This document shows positions 34,801 to 46,348 of a DNA stretch of 64,000 nt, piece after piece; position 1 is the stretch's first letter; every line of letters starts with the position of its first letter. Source of the DNA: Branchiostoma floridae (Eukaryota > Chordata > Leptocardii > Amphioxiformes > Branchiostomatidae). The notes under the pieces were generated by a model, which saw nothing but the letters and a program-made list of their open reading frames with translations, was not told where the DNA came from and did no database searches. The stretch is from contig NC_049994.1 in assembly GCF_000003815.2 (NCBI RefSeq), forward strand, positions 14,847,140 to 14,911,139. Direction: 5' to 3'. The position numbers were made by a program, and so were the translations under genes.

Positions 34801-36602
34801 ATGTGTAGGTGCAAACGGAAATGTAGCGTTAATTATTATTCTTAAAAGAGGCATTGCTTTTACCAAATTACGAGTATTTTCCGCTCAATATACCATATGC
34901 GCCTCTCACTAAAGTAGCGACTTCGCCTGAATAACTCATTCTGTGTTAGCGTGTTTGACGAAACCAGGAAAATCAAAATATCCTCATGGAACATATGGTA
35001 TCTTTCCAATGTCTTTACGTTACCATTGAGCTCACTTTACACAAAAAGATGCTATGTACAGGTGCAAGAAAGATGTCGGAAAGGTAGCGTTTATTTTTTA
35101 CAGTAGTATCGTATGTTACCGATATCGTTCCGTTACCTTTGCCTTTGAGCTTATTTTTCAGAAAACTCTCTGAACTTTCTTTACAGAGGTGGAGATTGAT
35201 AGTTACAGAAAAAGATGTTGGAGAGGTAGCGTTGAAAGCAAGGAAATTAAATATTTAACCTCCTTGTTGAAAGGAAACAACAGTCGCCGGGAGGACTGGG
35301 TACATGCCCCCGAAGATTGGTGGTCATAATTACGGCATGTTCCCGTTCAGGGTAAGAGGACTAGTACTGGGCGGCCTGTGCACTATGTCGCTCGCGGGTG
35401 GCTGTGCCTTGCAGCTTGGCATCCCGACGACATAGCGTCCTCACTACCCGGTAACGTATCATGGGAATATAGCGGGTTGATGAATGATGATGATGAATTG
35501 TACAAAAAAACTTTCTTATCATCTGGAAGAACATTTATTATCTACAAGCAATAATCACGTTCTCCCAGAAAGGCTGGTATTTTCTAGTGTGGTAGCAGTT
35601 GTGTTTAGCTTAACATTGGCTAAACAGCGTACAAAGGGGATGGTGTTTTTCAAATTCAAATTTATTCGCCGTCAACTATGAATAACGAACAACGCGGCAT
35701 TGAATTTCTAATTAGCAGCTCCCAGAAGAGGCCAGTCATGTGATAGGGCGTTATCCAATGACAGACAAAGGTGGGTTTTTTAAACCTAACGAATATACCA
35801 TAATTTATAGAAGAAACCAGTTTGCAGGGCGTCTGTTTCGGGACAAGTCAAGAAGGAGCCTTGGATCCGTTTCAACACACGGATTATCGGCGTGGCTTTG
35901 CCGCAAATGGATTCGAACGGAACTACAGGACGGAACGGACATAACCATAGGACACTCACGGCTTGCCAGAAACGGAGTATGTTGGAGAGTCTTCAAAGGG
36001 GCACAACTCAGGGTGAATTCAAGACTGTGTCATCTTGACCAGCATAAGCTGGCGGAGATATGGAGAGCACGGCCTGTTCATCACAAAACAGTACCCGTCT
36101 TCGGGAATCTCAGCGGATTTTTCCTAATGTGATGGCCAGATGGAACTATGCTGCTTGAAATGATGTCTTTCCAGGCGTATCGCCCGACACTGGACTCCAA
36201 ATTGTGGACTTAAATGTAGCGGAGATTCGTGCATGGATATTGTACACCGATTGTTCCCTCGGTCGACCAATCCAAGTCCACAATTGGACTCACAAGATAG
36301 TTTAGACGGCGAAGCCATAGATACCGGTGTAGGTATGATTCACACCAAATAAGACACGCATACCCGATGCAAAAGTTCCAATTTAAGCCACACAAAACAC
36401 ATAAAGCCTACCTAAAGATGCGGAAAGGTTTAAACTTACGCCGCCTTTACTAAAAATAAATGACAACTATAGTCCAAGGAAAGATCACGGAAAGTGTTCG
36501 GATACGTACGTTTCTGCACTTCTTCGCGTGCCTTTCAGGGTGTGTAAACGACACATAAACGTGGGGAAATCGTGACGGAAATCGACTGTAAATGTGGTCA
36601 AA

Positions 36603-36990
36603 AGATCACGGAAAGGTCTTAAGAAACGCGTGCTTTCCGCTCGTGTAGGTTACGAAAAACTGTCATTAACGACGCCTTTAAGCGTCTAATAGTTGCGGAA
36701 AGGCACGTGAAGGAGTGCCGAAACGTACATATAAGTGCATTAAAGGGAATCTTTACGTTCACGGATAGATGTCGTTAAGTTGCGGAAAGGGTGCAGAAAG
36801 GTCTTAATAAACGCGTACTTTCCGCCCGTATAGGTTACGAAAAACTGTCATTAACGACGCCTTTAAGCGTCTAATAGTTGCGGAAAGGCACGTGAGGAGT
36901 GCATATAAGTACATATAAGTGCCAACGTAAAGGTAACATTAAAGGGGATCTTTACGTTCGCGGATAGATGTCGTTAAGTTGCGGAAAGGG
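36603..36990. repeat. ~185-bp tandem duplication in the right subterminal region
   Basis: The stretch starting 'ggtcttaagaaacgcgtgc' near 36,615 recurs near 36,800 ('ggtcttaataaacgcgtac') and stays similar through 'gatgtcgttaagttgcgg'. The units carry the CGGAAAGG motif repeatedly, as expected of a subterminal transposase-binding array. Confidence 0.75.
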
Positions 36991-37054
36991 TGCAGAAACG
37001 TCGCGTTTACGTTGAGTTTAAGCTTGCTTAAATACCAGATTTCGTGCTGTGATA

Positions 37055-39555
37055 GAATCATTTTCAAAAAATACGCTCTGCGCCAGGCCCATGTAGTGTA
37101 CACTGCTATAAGCGTTTGAGAAAGATGTCTATTAAAGGATTATGACTGAGATCGAACTTTTGATATGATTCAACGAAAAGCGGTGGTGACGTTTGATTAT
37201 TAGACAACGGACTATACTTACCGATAACTCACATGATGCAAAAATCATGTGACATCTGGAGAAGGCAATAACTGTAGAACTAACACGACTAAAATAGCCT
37301 TGTGACGTTGCAAACCTCTGTGTCAAGAGACATGGGGTTCAATCAGATGTCATCTACCAGGCCTTCCTATGAGGGTACGGAGATCATAGAATACGGCAAA
37401 AAAATAGAGAAATTGGCCAGGGGAGTCAGTCCACGCTAAGGTTAATGTTTCCCCTCCGGCCAGTAAAATCCTCTGGTGGCAAAACTTTGGCAAATTATTC
37501 TTCCTATAATAGACAGTATAGTCAATGTGGTAGAGACAAGTCATCTAAATTACTTGGTACAAATTTCAATTTAATTTAGTACGTAATAATTTTATGTTGA
37601 GAAAAGTGGCACCCACCCTATAATACCTATACAGTAGGCTAATAATAGCTCACCAAGTTACAGTAGACATCTTGATTCTTAGAACAAAATTGGAGTGATG
37701 CAGAAATTAATAAATGTCAGAATTGCAAATCTAACTTTTTTATCAAAGCGAGTTGCTGCATCGAAACAGAATAATGATAATGTTCCAGGATCAGTGTCTT
37801 ACACATAGTCTACGGCACACCTACTCAATTTCGTAGTAAAATGATTGATCGACGATTCTATTCCGTGTAATTTTGAAGGTTTTGAAGAAATGATAATCCG
37901 CAGCCAAAATTAAGCCAAAATAGGAACACACACGAAAGAAAAGCATTTCCGTTACGTGGAAAACCATTCATAAATGGTGCCTAAGATGATTGCGTAAAAC
38001 TTCTACGTAGTCCCTTATCCATGCGTTCGTTTACACGCTTGTGAAAGAAAAAAACATACATCATTCATACATTTTTCCTTCTATCTAAACATACATAAAC
38101 ATATCTAAACATCTTACGGAGGAGATATGCATAAATATGACCATTGGCACTGTTAAAATATATTCATAGTGAACACGTGGCCTGACTGCTCGGAAAAATG
38201 TCGCTGACATTTAGACAGTATACTGGGGTCATTTCAGGTCAGACAAATGATTAGGTGTTACTCAACCAGTTGTGAAGCACGCCCTCCAGGCAATAGTCAG
38301 CCCAATTACAATACACGTGACATGTTCCGGTAGTTCTGAGGGGTCAGAGAGGAATGAAATTGCAGAAATGATCATGAAAGTGCAACTCGTAAAGTAACGT
38401 CCGTGGCTAAACTTGATCGCTTTGTAAAATGATCATGTTATCTCTACGCCGAAAACTTTTTTTTTCATTTGTGCTAAAAAGTCTTTAAAATGTGGTAATA
38501 CCTCTATGAGGTAATGGATTTGGTGATAAGGAAATACCTGATAAGTATATTGCTGTATGAGTAATATTGATAACGAGGAAGAAATAGATTCAAGTTAGAG
38601 CAATCATATACGTCAGGACGGTGTTGGCCTAACAATTACAACGCAGATGTTCATAAAAGGGAAAGTACAGTGCCAGGTTGCGTCACGTGAGGTCAGAGAT
38701 CGAGGCCGCTAATTAAGTGATTTGCTATGCGCTCGAATGCTTCCGATGTGTGTAATACTACCAAGACATGATTGTTCATTAGGTTCATATACTTAAAATA
38801 TCTAGTGCAAATTAAGTGGTGACAGTCGGGCTCTTTCTTCCTCTATTGTTTTGCTACTTTTAAAAAGTATTTAAAGATCCCTTTTCTATATATTTGTACC
38901 TCCTTCCACTAGGACGGTGCTCTTACCGCGCGCTTTCTGTGACCTAAAATTTGTCAGATCGCTCAACGAATTGTATTTTGCTGCCATTTCAGTCTTTTAC
39001 ATTTTGTATGATATTTTGAAGGTTACACACATCCTTTCATGTCGCAGTGAGAGCCCAACGCGATCGCTGTCTAGCGGAAAGGGGTCTTAATGAGATTACA
39101 CTCTTCTAGCTCGTTATTTCTATAATAAGATTTCCATATAATTTTTCTGGAGTAAAAAAGAAAACATGAGTATATTTCTATGATAACAAGGAAATGCAAA
39201 ATTCAAGGCTTAATTGATGAAATGTCCGTTTTTCTAATCGACCACACCATCACGCCCACGTAATATACGTAATTAAGCGGAAGTGTTTCGAAGGGAGTCA
39301 CCTGTTCCAGGATTTAAGTAGAATACAGCTCTTTAAGAAATGAAGAAGACACGACTGACAGCTACCACAGGGGATGTCCCTGTTCGAGCTGAAATGACGC
39401 ATACAACGAAGTGGACACCACCCGAGGCGACGTCTTACAAATATATAAGCTTTACTTTCAAGCTAAAGTCATACCTTCACCTGGACCCAACTCAACATCA
39501 TCATAAAAGACAGCAAAGTAAGAAACTTGGACAACACCGACTACCGACGGACATC
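37055..39555. other. Intergenic and upstream region of the IL-17 gene
   Basis: No gene or well-defined repeat was recognised. A short segment near 37,355-37,500 ('ggccaggggagtcag...') resembles one near 13,560-13,620 and may be a decayed foldback element. An open frame from an ATG at 39340 runs in phase into the IL-17 first exon but lacks a signal peptide and is probably 5' UTR. Confidence 0.5.
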
Positions 39556-39558
39556 AAC

Positions 39559-41794
39559 ATGATTTTCACGGTGAGTGTTCTTAGTTGTTCTTCGTGGAAC
39601 ACTTTTAATACTCCAGCTTAATGAAAGAACTACCATTTATATTAGATAACGTCGTAGATTTGTTTTATACAGAGTTACTGTCACATAAATTAGATTTTAA
39701 AACATCGAAGTATTGAATCGAGGCAATGAAAAAAGTACAAAAACAATCACATAGCGTCTCATCAGACGTATCAAGACCAGTTAAGTCAGTTTCACGTACC
39801 TACCATGTAACAAAAAAAAAAAAACATTATCATGAATGGAAACGATAACGAAAAATTGCAATTTGATAGATATCTTTGTTCATATTTTTCCTACAGTATT
39901 CCCTGTTTCTACTCTTCCTGGCTGCCTCGCCGCTGAGCTGCATGGCGATACCTGCCCACAAGGCTGAAGACGTGAGTCTAGAGGAGTTTTTCGGGGCGAG
40001 CTTGTCCAGTCGACACCGTAGGAGCACGGAAGACCTGCCGGACCACTTCCACAGCTACCTGTCTCACCCTCCCATCGCGTGGGACAACGGCGTGGCAGAA
40101 CGGGCGATGTGCCCATGGACGTGAGTTATACACTTTCCAGTCTCTTCATACCCCTGCCACATTTAATTTCGCGAAAATCGATCGGACGACGAGTCTGCGA
40201 CAATCGCCCGAGCCTCGCTTATGATAATTACTTTATTTCACAACAATTGTACAAGGTACAAAGTATGGCTTATGCGTGACGGAGACGGTTTTCAGGTGAA
40301 AAATATGCACAACCCTCTGTCGATCTTAAAATCAGCCGACCTTTCAGCGATACGTCCGAAGATCGTGGATAATGTGACAGGGGTATTAAGAACTCAAAAT
40401 GTCGCAGAACGGGTCATGTGCCCTTGGACGTATGTTTTACACTTCCCAGTCTCTTCATGTAGTTGTTGAAACGATAAAATAAAGTACTGTACGGAGGGGG
40501 GTGGGTGTTGGGGATCAACTTCATTTGTCTCCTTATGCTAAGGTTACATTTCCGTGGGGCCCGGCCGGGCAGTTTGGGGGAACGAAAAGTATGATACAAA
40601 AAGCAACAAAAACACAGACCGTACCAGAAATTATTTAGAAGAGCATAACTTGTGCGTTTTTATTGGTACAAATTCAATTTTTGTTTTCGGCAAACAGAAA
40701 AGCCCCGGTTTTGAAATGTGAACTAAGCATAAGGAGGCTACATCTTTGCGACCCGTTCCCCTCGTTCATTATTCTAATCACTGTCATCCGTAGTTTTCCT
40801 GGGTAAAAACTAGATAACCACCCTTTTCCAAACTTGTAGATGTCTCAGTACATTGTATATATGGACTGCCGTGGGTGAAGTGTGTCAGAGGAAATAGCCA
40901 ATTATAGTGATATTGATCAAATGTTAGGGAACTTCCAATTACACATGTGACAATGATTTCAGGTGCGATTATTTCTAAACTTAGAAAGGCAGACGTCCTC
41001 TCTAAGAAGACGGGATGAAAAATCTTAATCTATTATCTGTCCCCTATTTCTGACACAAAACAATTCAAGTGTTTTATTGTACAGCTAATCAATGAGCTAA
41101 TCTAGAATGTGTAAGCTCCCCCCCCCCAAAAAAAAACAGATATCGGGGTGAAAAATAGTAACACAAAACAATCCAAGTGCATTACTGTATGACTAGTCTA
41201 ATATGTATAAACTGCAAAACGTACCTCTTTGAATCTTAACGAATCTTAATCTTCTATTTGTCACCTATTTCTGGCACAAAACAATTCAAGTGTATTTATT
41301 TATTTATTTATTAATCTTTTAGGGTAGTCCCTACAGTTTTGATAAAACTGATTTCCAAGGGAGGCCAAATCAACATAATGAACATAAACATAAAGATTGC
41401 TGATATAGAATGTAAGTGCCCCCCTCCCCTCCCCAGAAAAAGATGAAAGGGGCGGGCATCGTAACGTTTTCTGGTTGCCACCTACATGTATTTCTAGCAC
41501 AAAACAATCCAAGTGTATTACTGCATGGTTGGTCTAATATGTAAAAACGTACCTTTTTGAATCTCCAGATACGAGCACAACTTCAACGCCACCCGTTTCC
41601 CCCACACCATCACCATGGCGGACAGGTCAGACGACGACGACCGTTGCCTTGACAACGGTGTTCGGCGGGTTGGGACGGTGTGTCTGCCCGTCCTGGTCAA
41701 GCTGAACGTGTGGGCCCGGGACGGTGACGACCAATGGCAGCGCGCCGAGGAGCTGGTGCCCGTGGGCTACACCTGTGCGACCCCGCGGGAGTAG
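39559..41794 (+). CDS. Interleukin-17 family cytokine, three exons, 153 aa
   Basis: Exons are 39559-39570 (MIFT), 39897-40120 and 41569-41794 (TAG); the phases are 0 and 2. The joined protein opens with a signal peptide, MIFTYSLFLLFLAASPLSCMA, spanning the first intron, then a RHRR dibasic, furin-like site ending a short propeptide. The cytokine region shows the IL-17 pattern: CPWTYEHNFNATRFPHTI (compare the SPWxxxxNxDxxRYP core of vertebrate IL-17), CLDNG, an L-V-L strand, and the ending LVPVGYTCATP, matching VGCTCVTP. NAT is an N-glycosylation sequon. One cystine-knot pair appears absent: the first Cys of the A-K-C position is not seen and the matching C of VGCTC is Tyr. An AATAAA at 42709-42714 may be its polyadenylation signal. 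The gene is secreted immune signalling by family; function here is inferred. Confidence 0.9.
40296..40429 (+). CDS. Duplicated, phase-compatible alternative exon 2 of the IL-17 gene
   Basis: The last ~40 nt of this stretch and the ~30 nt after it copy the end of IL-17 exon 2 and its intron start: NVAERVMCPWT here versus GVAERAMCPWT, followed in both by 'cccagtctcttcat' type intron sequence. A CAG acceptor precedes it (40291-40295) in phase 0 and a GTATGT donor follows in phase 2, the same phases as exon 2. The frame is open throughout (VKNMHNPLSILKSADL...). The upstream part is unrelated to exon 2 and has no signal peptide. Two of the coding differences are silent, hinting at selection. It could be a mutually exclusive exon, an exon with its own promoter, or a relic. 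Confidence 0.45.
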
Positions 41795-44058
41795 AAGATG
41801 GGCAGAGACCTTGCTCATAGTCTCAGACCTTCGACCTTTGACCTTTAACCTTGTCGAACATGTAAAGTTTTGCTGCTTTTTTTACAAATGATGAAGAGAA
41901 TAGATTTACTCCAAGGCTGGACTAAAAATTGGACATAAACTTGCTCACAGTCGCAGACCTGTTACCTTTGACCTTTTTGGACATATAGAGCTATCATTTT
42001 ACAAGCTAAATGGGATAAGTATACCGATTACGCTTAGCCGTGGGTTGCAAGCATGCCTAGCCAAAGGTACTGATCTTTTGACGTTTCTATCTACATTAGC
42101 TTGGGGGCCATCTGATTTACTCTACCGGGGCTTCGATACTCGCTCCCTCAAAGAAGATGGGCTAGGATATTCTTTTCTTTTCCTCGTATCGCCCATTATT
42201 AAAGGATATATTGCCCAAATCACAATGGTTTGAACCTCTATTAACAAAGTCTCGATCAAATGCCTTTTCAAAAGCAACCGTTCCTCGCCATAAGTATACG
42301 TAGACCTCCCACCCTCTCCCTATTTCTCCACGTAATGATTTGTAAAACGACTGAAACGGAATAGCCCACGGGAGTTCCGCAAGTAGTAGTAGGACAAAGG
42401 TCAGTGAAGGGAGCTTCCTTATTCTTTAAGGTCAAATGTCGAAAGTGTCTAATAAGAGACTGTTCGTCGTCTTATTCAAACCCATAGAATAACTATAACA
42501 AAGAAACTTATATGTAGCATATATTTTATATGTACGGCTAATATGTTGAAGTACGCTTTAGAAGCGAACGTTTGATATCCAGTGATCCCCAAGGGATGTA
42601 TCAATATAATGTAGATGACAGCCATGTACTTTGTCTTGTGTCATTTAATAATTTACATAGAAATATAATGATTTTCCTGTTAATTGTACTTATACAGTCT
42701 AATGCAGAAATAAATACGGATAAGTGACATGCTGTCAATTATGCCGTGGCTAATTGAGCGGTTGTTCCAGTTACCCATGCTCAACTTTGTCTGCAATACT
42801 AAGTACTATCAGTAGGTGGCGCTTATGTTGTATTCAATAGTTACGATTGAATCATTCATATAACTCATTTTATTTGTTTGGCTAGTAATATGACTGTTGC
42901 ATTTGAAACATGTTATATTGATAGAATGTGCACCTAGAAATCACGAGAACTTTTATTAAAGTGACACGTTGCATTTTACAATGCTCCAAGCTTGTTTCCT
43001 CTTTGTCTTCCTCTGTTGATATACATACGAATCTTGTAGCAAACAAAACATGTATTGAGATTTTAGGGCAGTAAACAGCTTAGTAGAAATACCACATACC
43101 TTTTAGTCAAGGTGCTAAGCTTATCTGTACCCAATACTTATTGAAAATATACAGATAACAAACTAGTAAACCAATCAACCCTTTATTCAGTTTTATACAC
43201 CAATAACATCCAATTAGCATTATATCTTGAAAAGTGCAAAACATTACCAAGCGAGAAACTTGCCATTTTATACTAAACTCACCATGTACGTGGTTTTATA
43301 TGACTCTCACCAATTCAATAGTCGACATTGATTCATAACCCGAGTAGGTTATTACTGTAATGGCAAACGTATTGAGTCACTGATTTTGATAAATCACACT
43401 GTGTATACCATGTTACAAAGTGGAGAAAACCGGTAAATAATAGAGTACCTAAAATCTGATTAGACTTTTGAAAACTTCATAAATCACTTAAATGTTTAGC
43501 TTAAAAGACGATCTTAACATTTTATGCAGTCCATCAACTCAATATCAAAAGTTACTAGATATAGAACTACTTTTTTTTATTATAAATCTTCTGTGACTTT
43601 AATGTGGAATAAGATATACAACATTACACAGGCATGAACTATTATCTTTTCCTTCTTATTTCAAACTCATTGAGCTTATCTTGAGTAGCTAACAGCAAAT
43701 ATTTAAAACTCAAAGTCTACTTCTATTCAAAACATATTCACGCAAAGAAATAAAGGCATTTATTTATTACATATTTAGAGATTTTTCAAGTGAATGTACA
43801 ATCAAACCTGTCTCTTACATCTATGGACCAAATAACTATTGAAGAAATTATCTTTACAATGGTTGGTGTTCACATTGACATGTACATGTACATGACCATG
43901 ACAATTTTCAGTGCGTTTGAAGGTATACGTATATATATTTACACAATGTCAACAACAAAAGTCTTCTGGCGGTTTTGCGATTCAATACGTGTTTCTATGA
44001 CCAAACTGCTGATTGTGAAAACATATTCTCCTAGTTTATGTTTACGAGACACTAATGA
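41795..44058. other. Convergent intergenic region between IL-17 and the first subtilase
   Basis: No coding region was recognised. The region should hold the two convergent 3' UTRs. On the minus strand overlapping AATAAA signals occur at 43759-43768, about 290 nt past the subtilase stop. Confidence 0.5.
42709..42714 (+). terminator. Candidate polyadenylation signal AATAAA
   Basis: AATAAA lies about 0.9 kb past the IL-17 stop codon on the same strand. Distance is plausible for a 3' UTR but no transcript evidence exists here. Confidence 0.25.
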
Positions 44059-46348
44059 TCAGCCGCTGCCCTCATCTGTCTGCGTCTGGGCATCTTGGTG
44101 TGCCGTTTGGAGGACAGGAAGGGGTCCAACGAGCTCTTCCACCACCTGCCGGAAGTAGCCTGGTACGTTCCCGAGCAGCCTTGAAGGGTCCAGGTTACCG
44201 TACCTTCAGATGAAATCAGAGAAAAAAATAAGTATTCAACCCTTAAAGCAACCGTTGCAGCTTTATTTGAATTGATTTGAAAGAAGGAGCACAACAGGAT
44301 ATTTGAATATAAAGTTATATTCTCACCCCATGTGCTCGTCATGATGGCCAGGCTTAGACGCCATCTTGCGGAGAATCTCCCGCATTACAGTTGTGTTGCT
44401 GACAGCAGCTCTCATCATTTGACCACCTGGAGGGATAAATTCAGTGGAAGATTTATATCTACGAGATGTACATAATAACGTATGATAGATATGACATAGA
44501 AAATTCTATTGATAAAGTCTGTAATCTCACATAAACAATTAAGGAGATGCTGTGCTTAAAAAATGAGCTTGAAATGTAGATTGAACATTAAAATATTATA
44601 ATACCCTAACAACTGAATTGGGCGGACGTACCAACAGTCTCAGCATAGGAAATCACAATGGCGGTGATTCCAGCAACAGTTGGTGTGGCTTGTGATGTTC
44701 CTGACATTCGTTGGTAGTTGCCTCTGGAGCTCGGGGCAAGTATATCTTCCCCAGGTGCAAGGAAGTCTAGCTCTCGTCCTACTGAGCTGAATAAAGATGG
44801 CTGACCGAACCTATCGTGGCTTCCAACACAGATCACGTCCCCAAATCTCGCGGGAAAGGCGATGTTTGTCATTCCCTTCCTCCCGTCGTTAGTTGCTGCA
44901 GCCAGAACTACTTTTCCTTGAGCGCCCGCTTCCGAAACTGCCCGCTTTAAGTCGGAATTGAATAAGCCACCTCCAAGTGACATGGAGATGATGTCTACTG
45001 GACAGAACGTTTTGGGGCCTTCCTCGTCATTCAATAACCAATCAATGGCGTCTGCTATCCATTTGGACTGATTTGTCTGTCCAAAACTGCTCAACACCTT
45101 GCAGATCACCAAACGTGCGAAAGGAGCGGTTTGGAGCATGATACCGGCACAGTGTGTCCCGTGACCATTGTAGTCATTATAGTAGAAGTCGTTGTCTTCG
45201 TTAGGCACGAAATTCTTCATAGCCACGATTTTACCTGCAAAGTCTTTATGACATGAGAGGATCCCTGTATCCAGGACAGCAACTGTGACGACATGATGAG
45301 GAGATATCTTGTTCAGTACGGCAGACAAATTTGGCAGAGTATACAGGTCTGCAACCTTTGGTGACGTCATCGGTTCACCTACTACTGAGTCATGACAGAT
45401 GGAATTTCCATCTCTTGTGAACTCAGGGTTTGGCGGTTTGACTGGATCTATTGGCCAATCGTGCTCAGTCATTATCCCAAGGTCATTGCAAACATCTTTT
45501 GTGTTGTCGTAATAACTGGAATAAATGTTCCCACGGGGATTGCTACTAGGCTGGTCATCAAATTTTACTTTAACGTGCGGAAAGTCTTGTAACGAAAGAC
45601 ACTGGGTTGTCTCTAGATCGAATGGTAGTTTGGTTAACATTTCATGAGGGAGGATCACCATTATCGTCTTCTCTGCCACATCGTGATCTCCCTCAACAGC
45701 CTTCAAGCACCCCTCTGGACCTACCCTTTCTAACAGCTCTGGCACATTATCAACTGACTTTATTTGGCTCGTTTTATCTTTTTGTGACAGTGCGAAAACA
45801 TCGCTTTTATCTTTGTAGTAGGAACACCGTATATGTGGCAAATAAACGTGGATAGGACTGCGTAGCTCTATACCATTGACTAAACCGGAGATTGTGTACA
45901 TCTCTTCAAGAAATCTTGAATATGGAAGGATCAGGTGGTCAACAGTGGCTCTCGAGAGGATCTTTTTGATGTAAAATAATTCCTTAAAACCTTCTATTCT
46001 CACCCTCGATTTCCATGTATCCTCCCCTGGCCAAGATAGAAATGGGAACGATACCAGTCCGATATGTTCGACGCCATCAGCTTCAAGTTTACCTAGGACA
46101 GCGTCGAAGTTTGACTCAGATGTTTCATCACATCCAAAGCCAGTGAGGTCCAGCACCTTCATATTTTTAGCAAATTTCAATGGCGTGTTATTTATCCAAC
46201 CGAGGCTCCATAGGCCTTTGGTGGTAAACACCTCTATTTTAGGAAACAGGTTCGCCATCGGTACAGAGACACGGGCTTTCTTGGTTGTTACAAAACCGGT
46301 ACCTCTGCCAGCACGTTGTTGTGGCTGAAAACTGAATTGAACAGACAT
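44059..46348 (-). CDS. Subtilisin-like serine protease (peptidase S8), three exons, 653 aa
   Basis: Read on the minus strand, exons are 46348-44632, 44426-44327 and 44203-44059. The S8 triad is complete: Asp in TVAVLDTGILSCH (about residue 360), His in NGHGTHCAG (about 396) and Ser in SGTSQATP (about 552), with the oxyanion Asn in AAATNDGR. The roughly 340 residues before the catalytic domain are not a recognised I9 propeptide; they start MANLFPKIEVFTT and include KVLDLTG, LEADGVEHIGLVSFP and LSLQDFPHVKV, all shared with the two paralogues. Two short exons add a C-terminal module, MREILRKMASKPGHHDEHMG then YGNLDPSRLLGNVPGYFRQV. No signal peptide follows the ATG at 46348, and an in-frame TGA lies just upstream. 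A cytosolic location is therefore inferred, unusual for an animal subtilase. Confidence 0.88.

Larger units (their letters stand above)
33279..37051. mobile_element. 3.77-kb non-autonomous DNA transposon, CACTA/Mirage/Chapaev-like
   Basis: The left end reads CACAGCACGAAAACGAATAT and the right end, reverse-complemented, CACAGCACGAAATCTGGTAT. The two match at 26 of the first 32 positions, including the outer 12. ATA flanks the element on both sides (33276-33278 and 37052-37054). CACxG termini with a 3-bp target duplication are the signature of CMC elements. As in CACTA elements, both subterminal regions are packed with short repeats in both orientations, here variants of CGGAAAGG / CCTTTCCG. 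No transposase is visible. The longest inner frame (35740-36132) is not recognised. Confidence 0.8.

Noticed and set aside
35740-36132. 130-codon frame inside the CMC-like element
   Set aside because: No transposase or other motif is recognised and it overlaps other open frames on the opposite strand.
39340-39558. 73-residue N-terminal extension of IL-17 from an upstream ATG
   Set aside because: It would bury the signal peptide; more likely 5' UTR open by chance.
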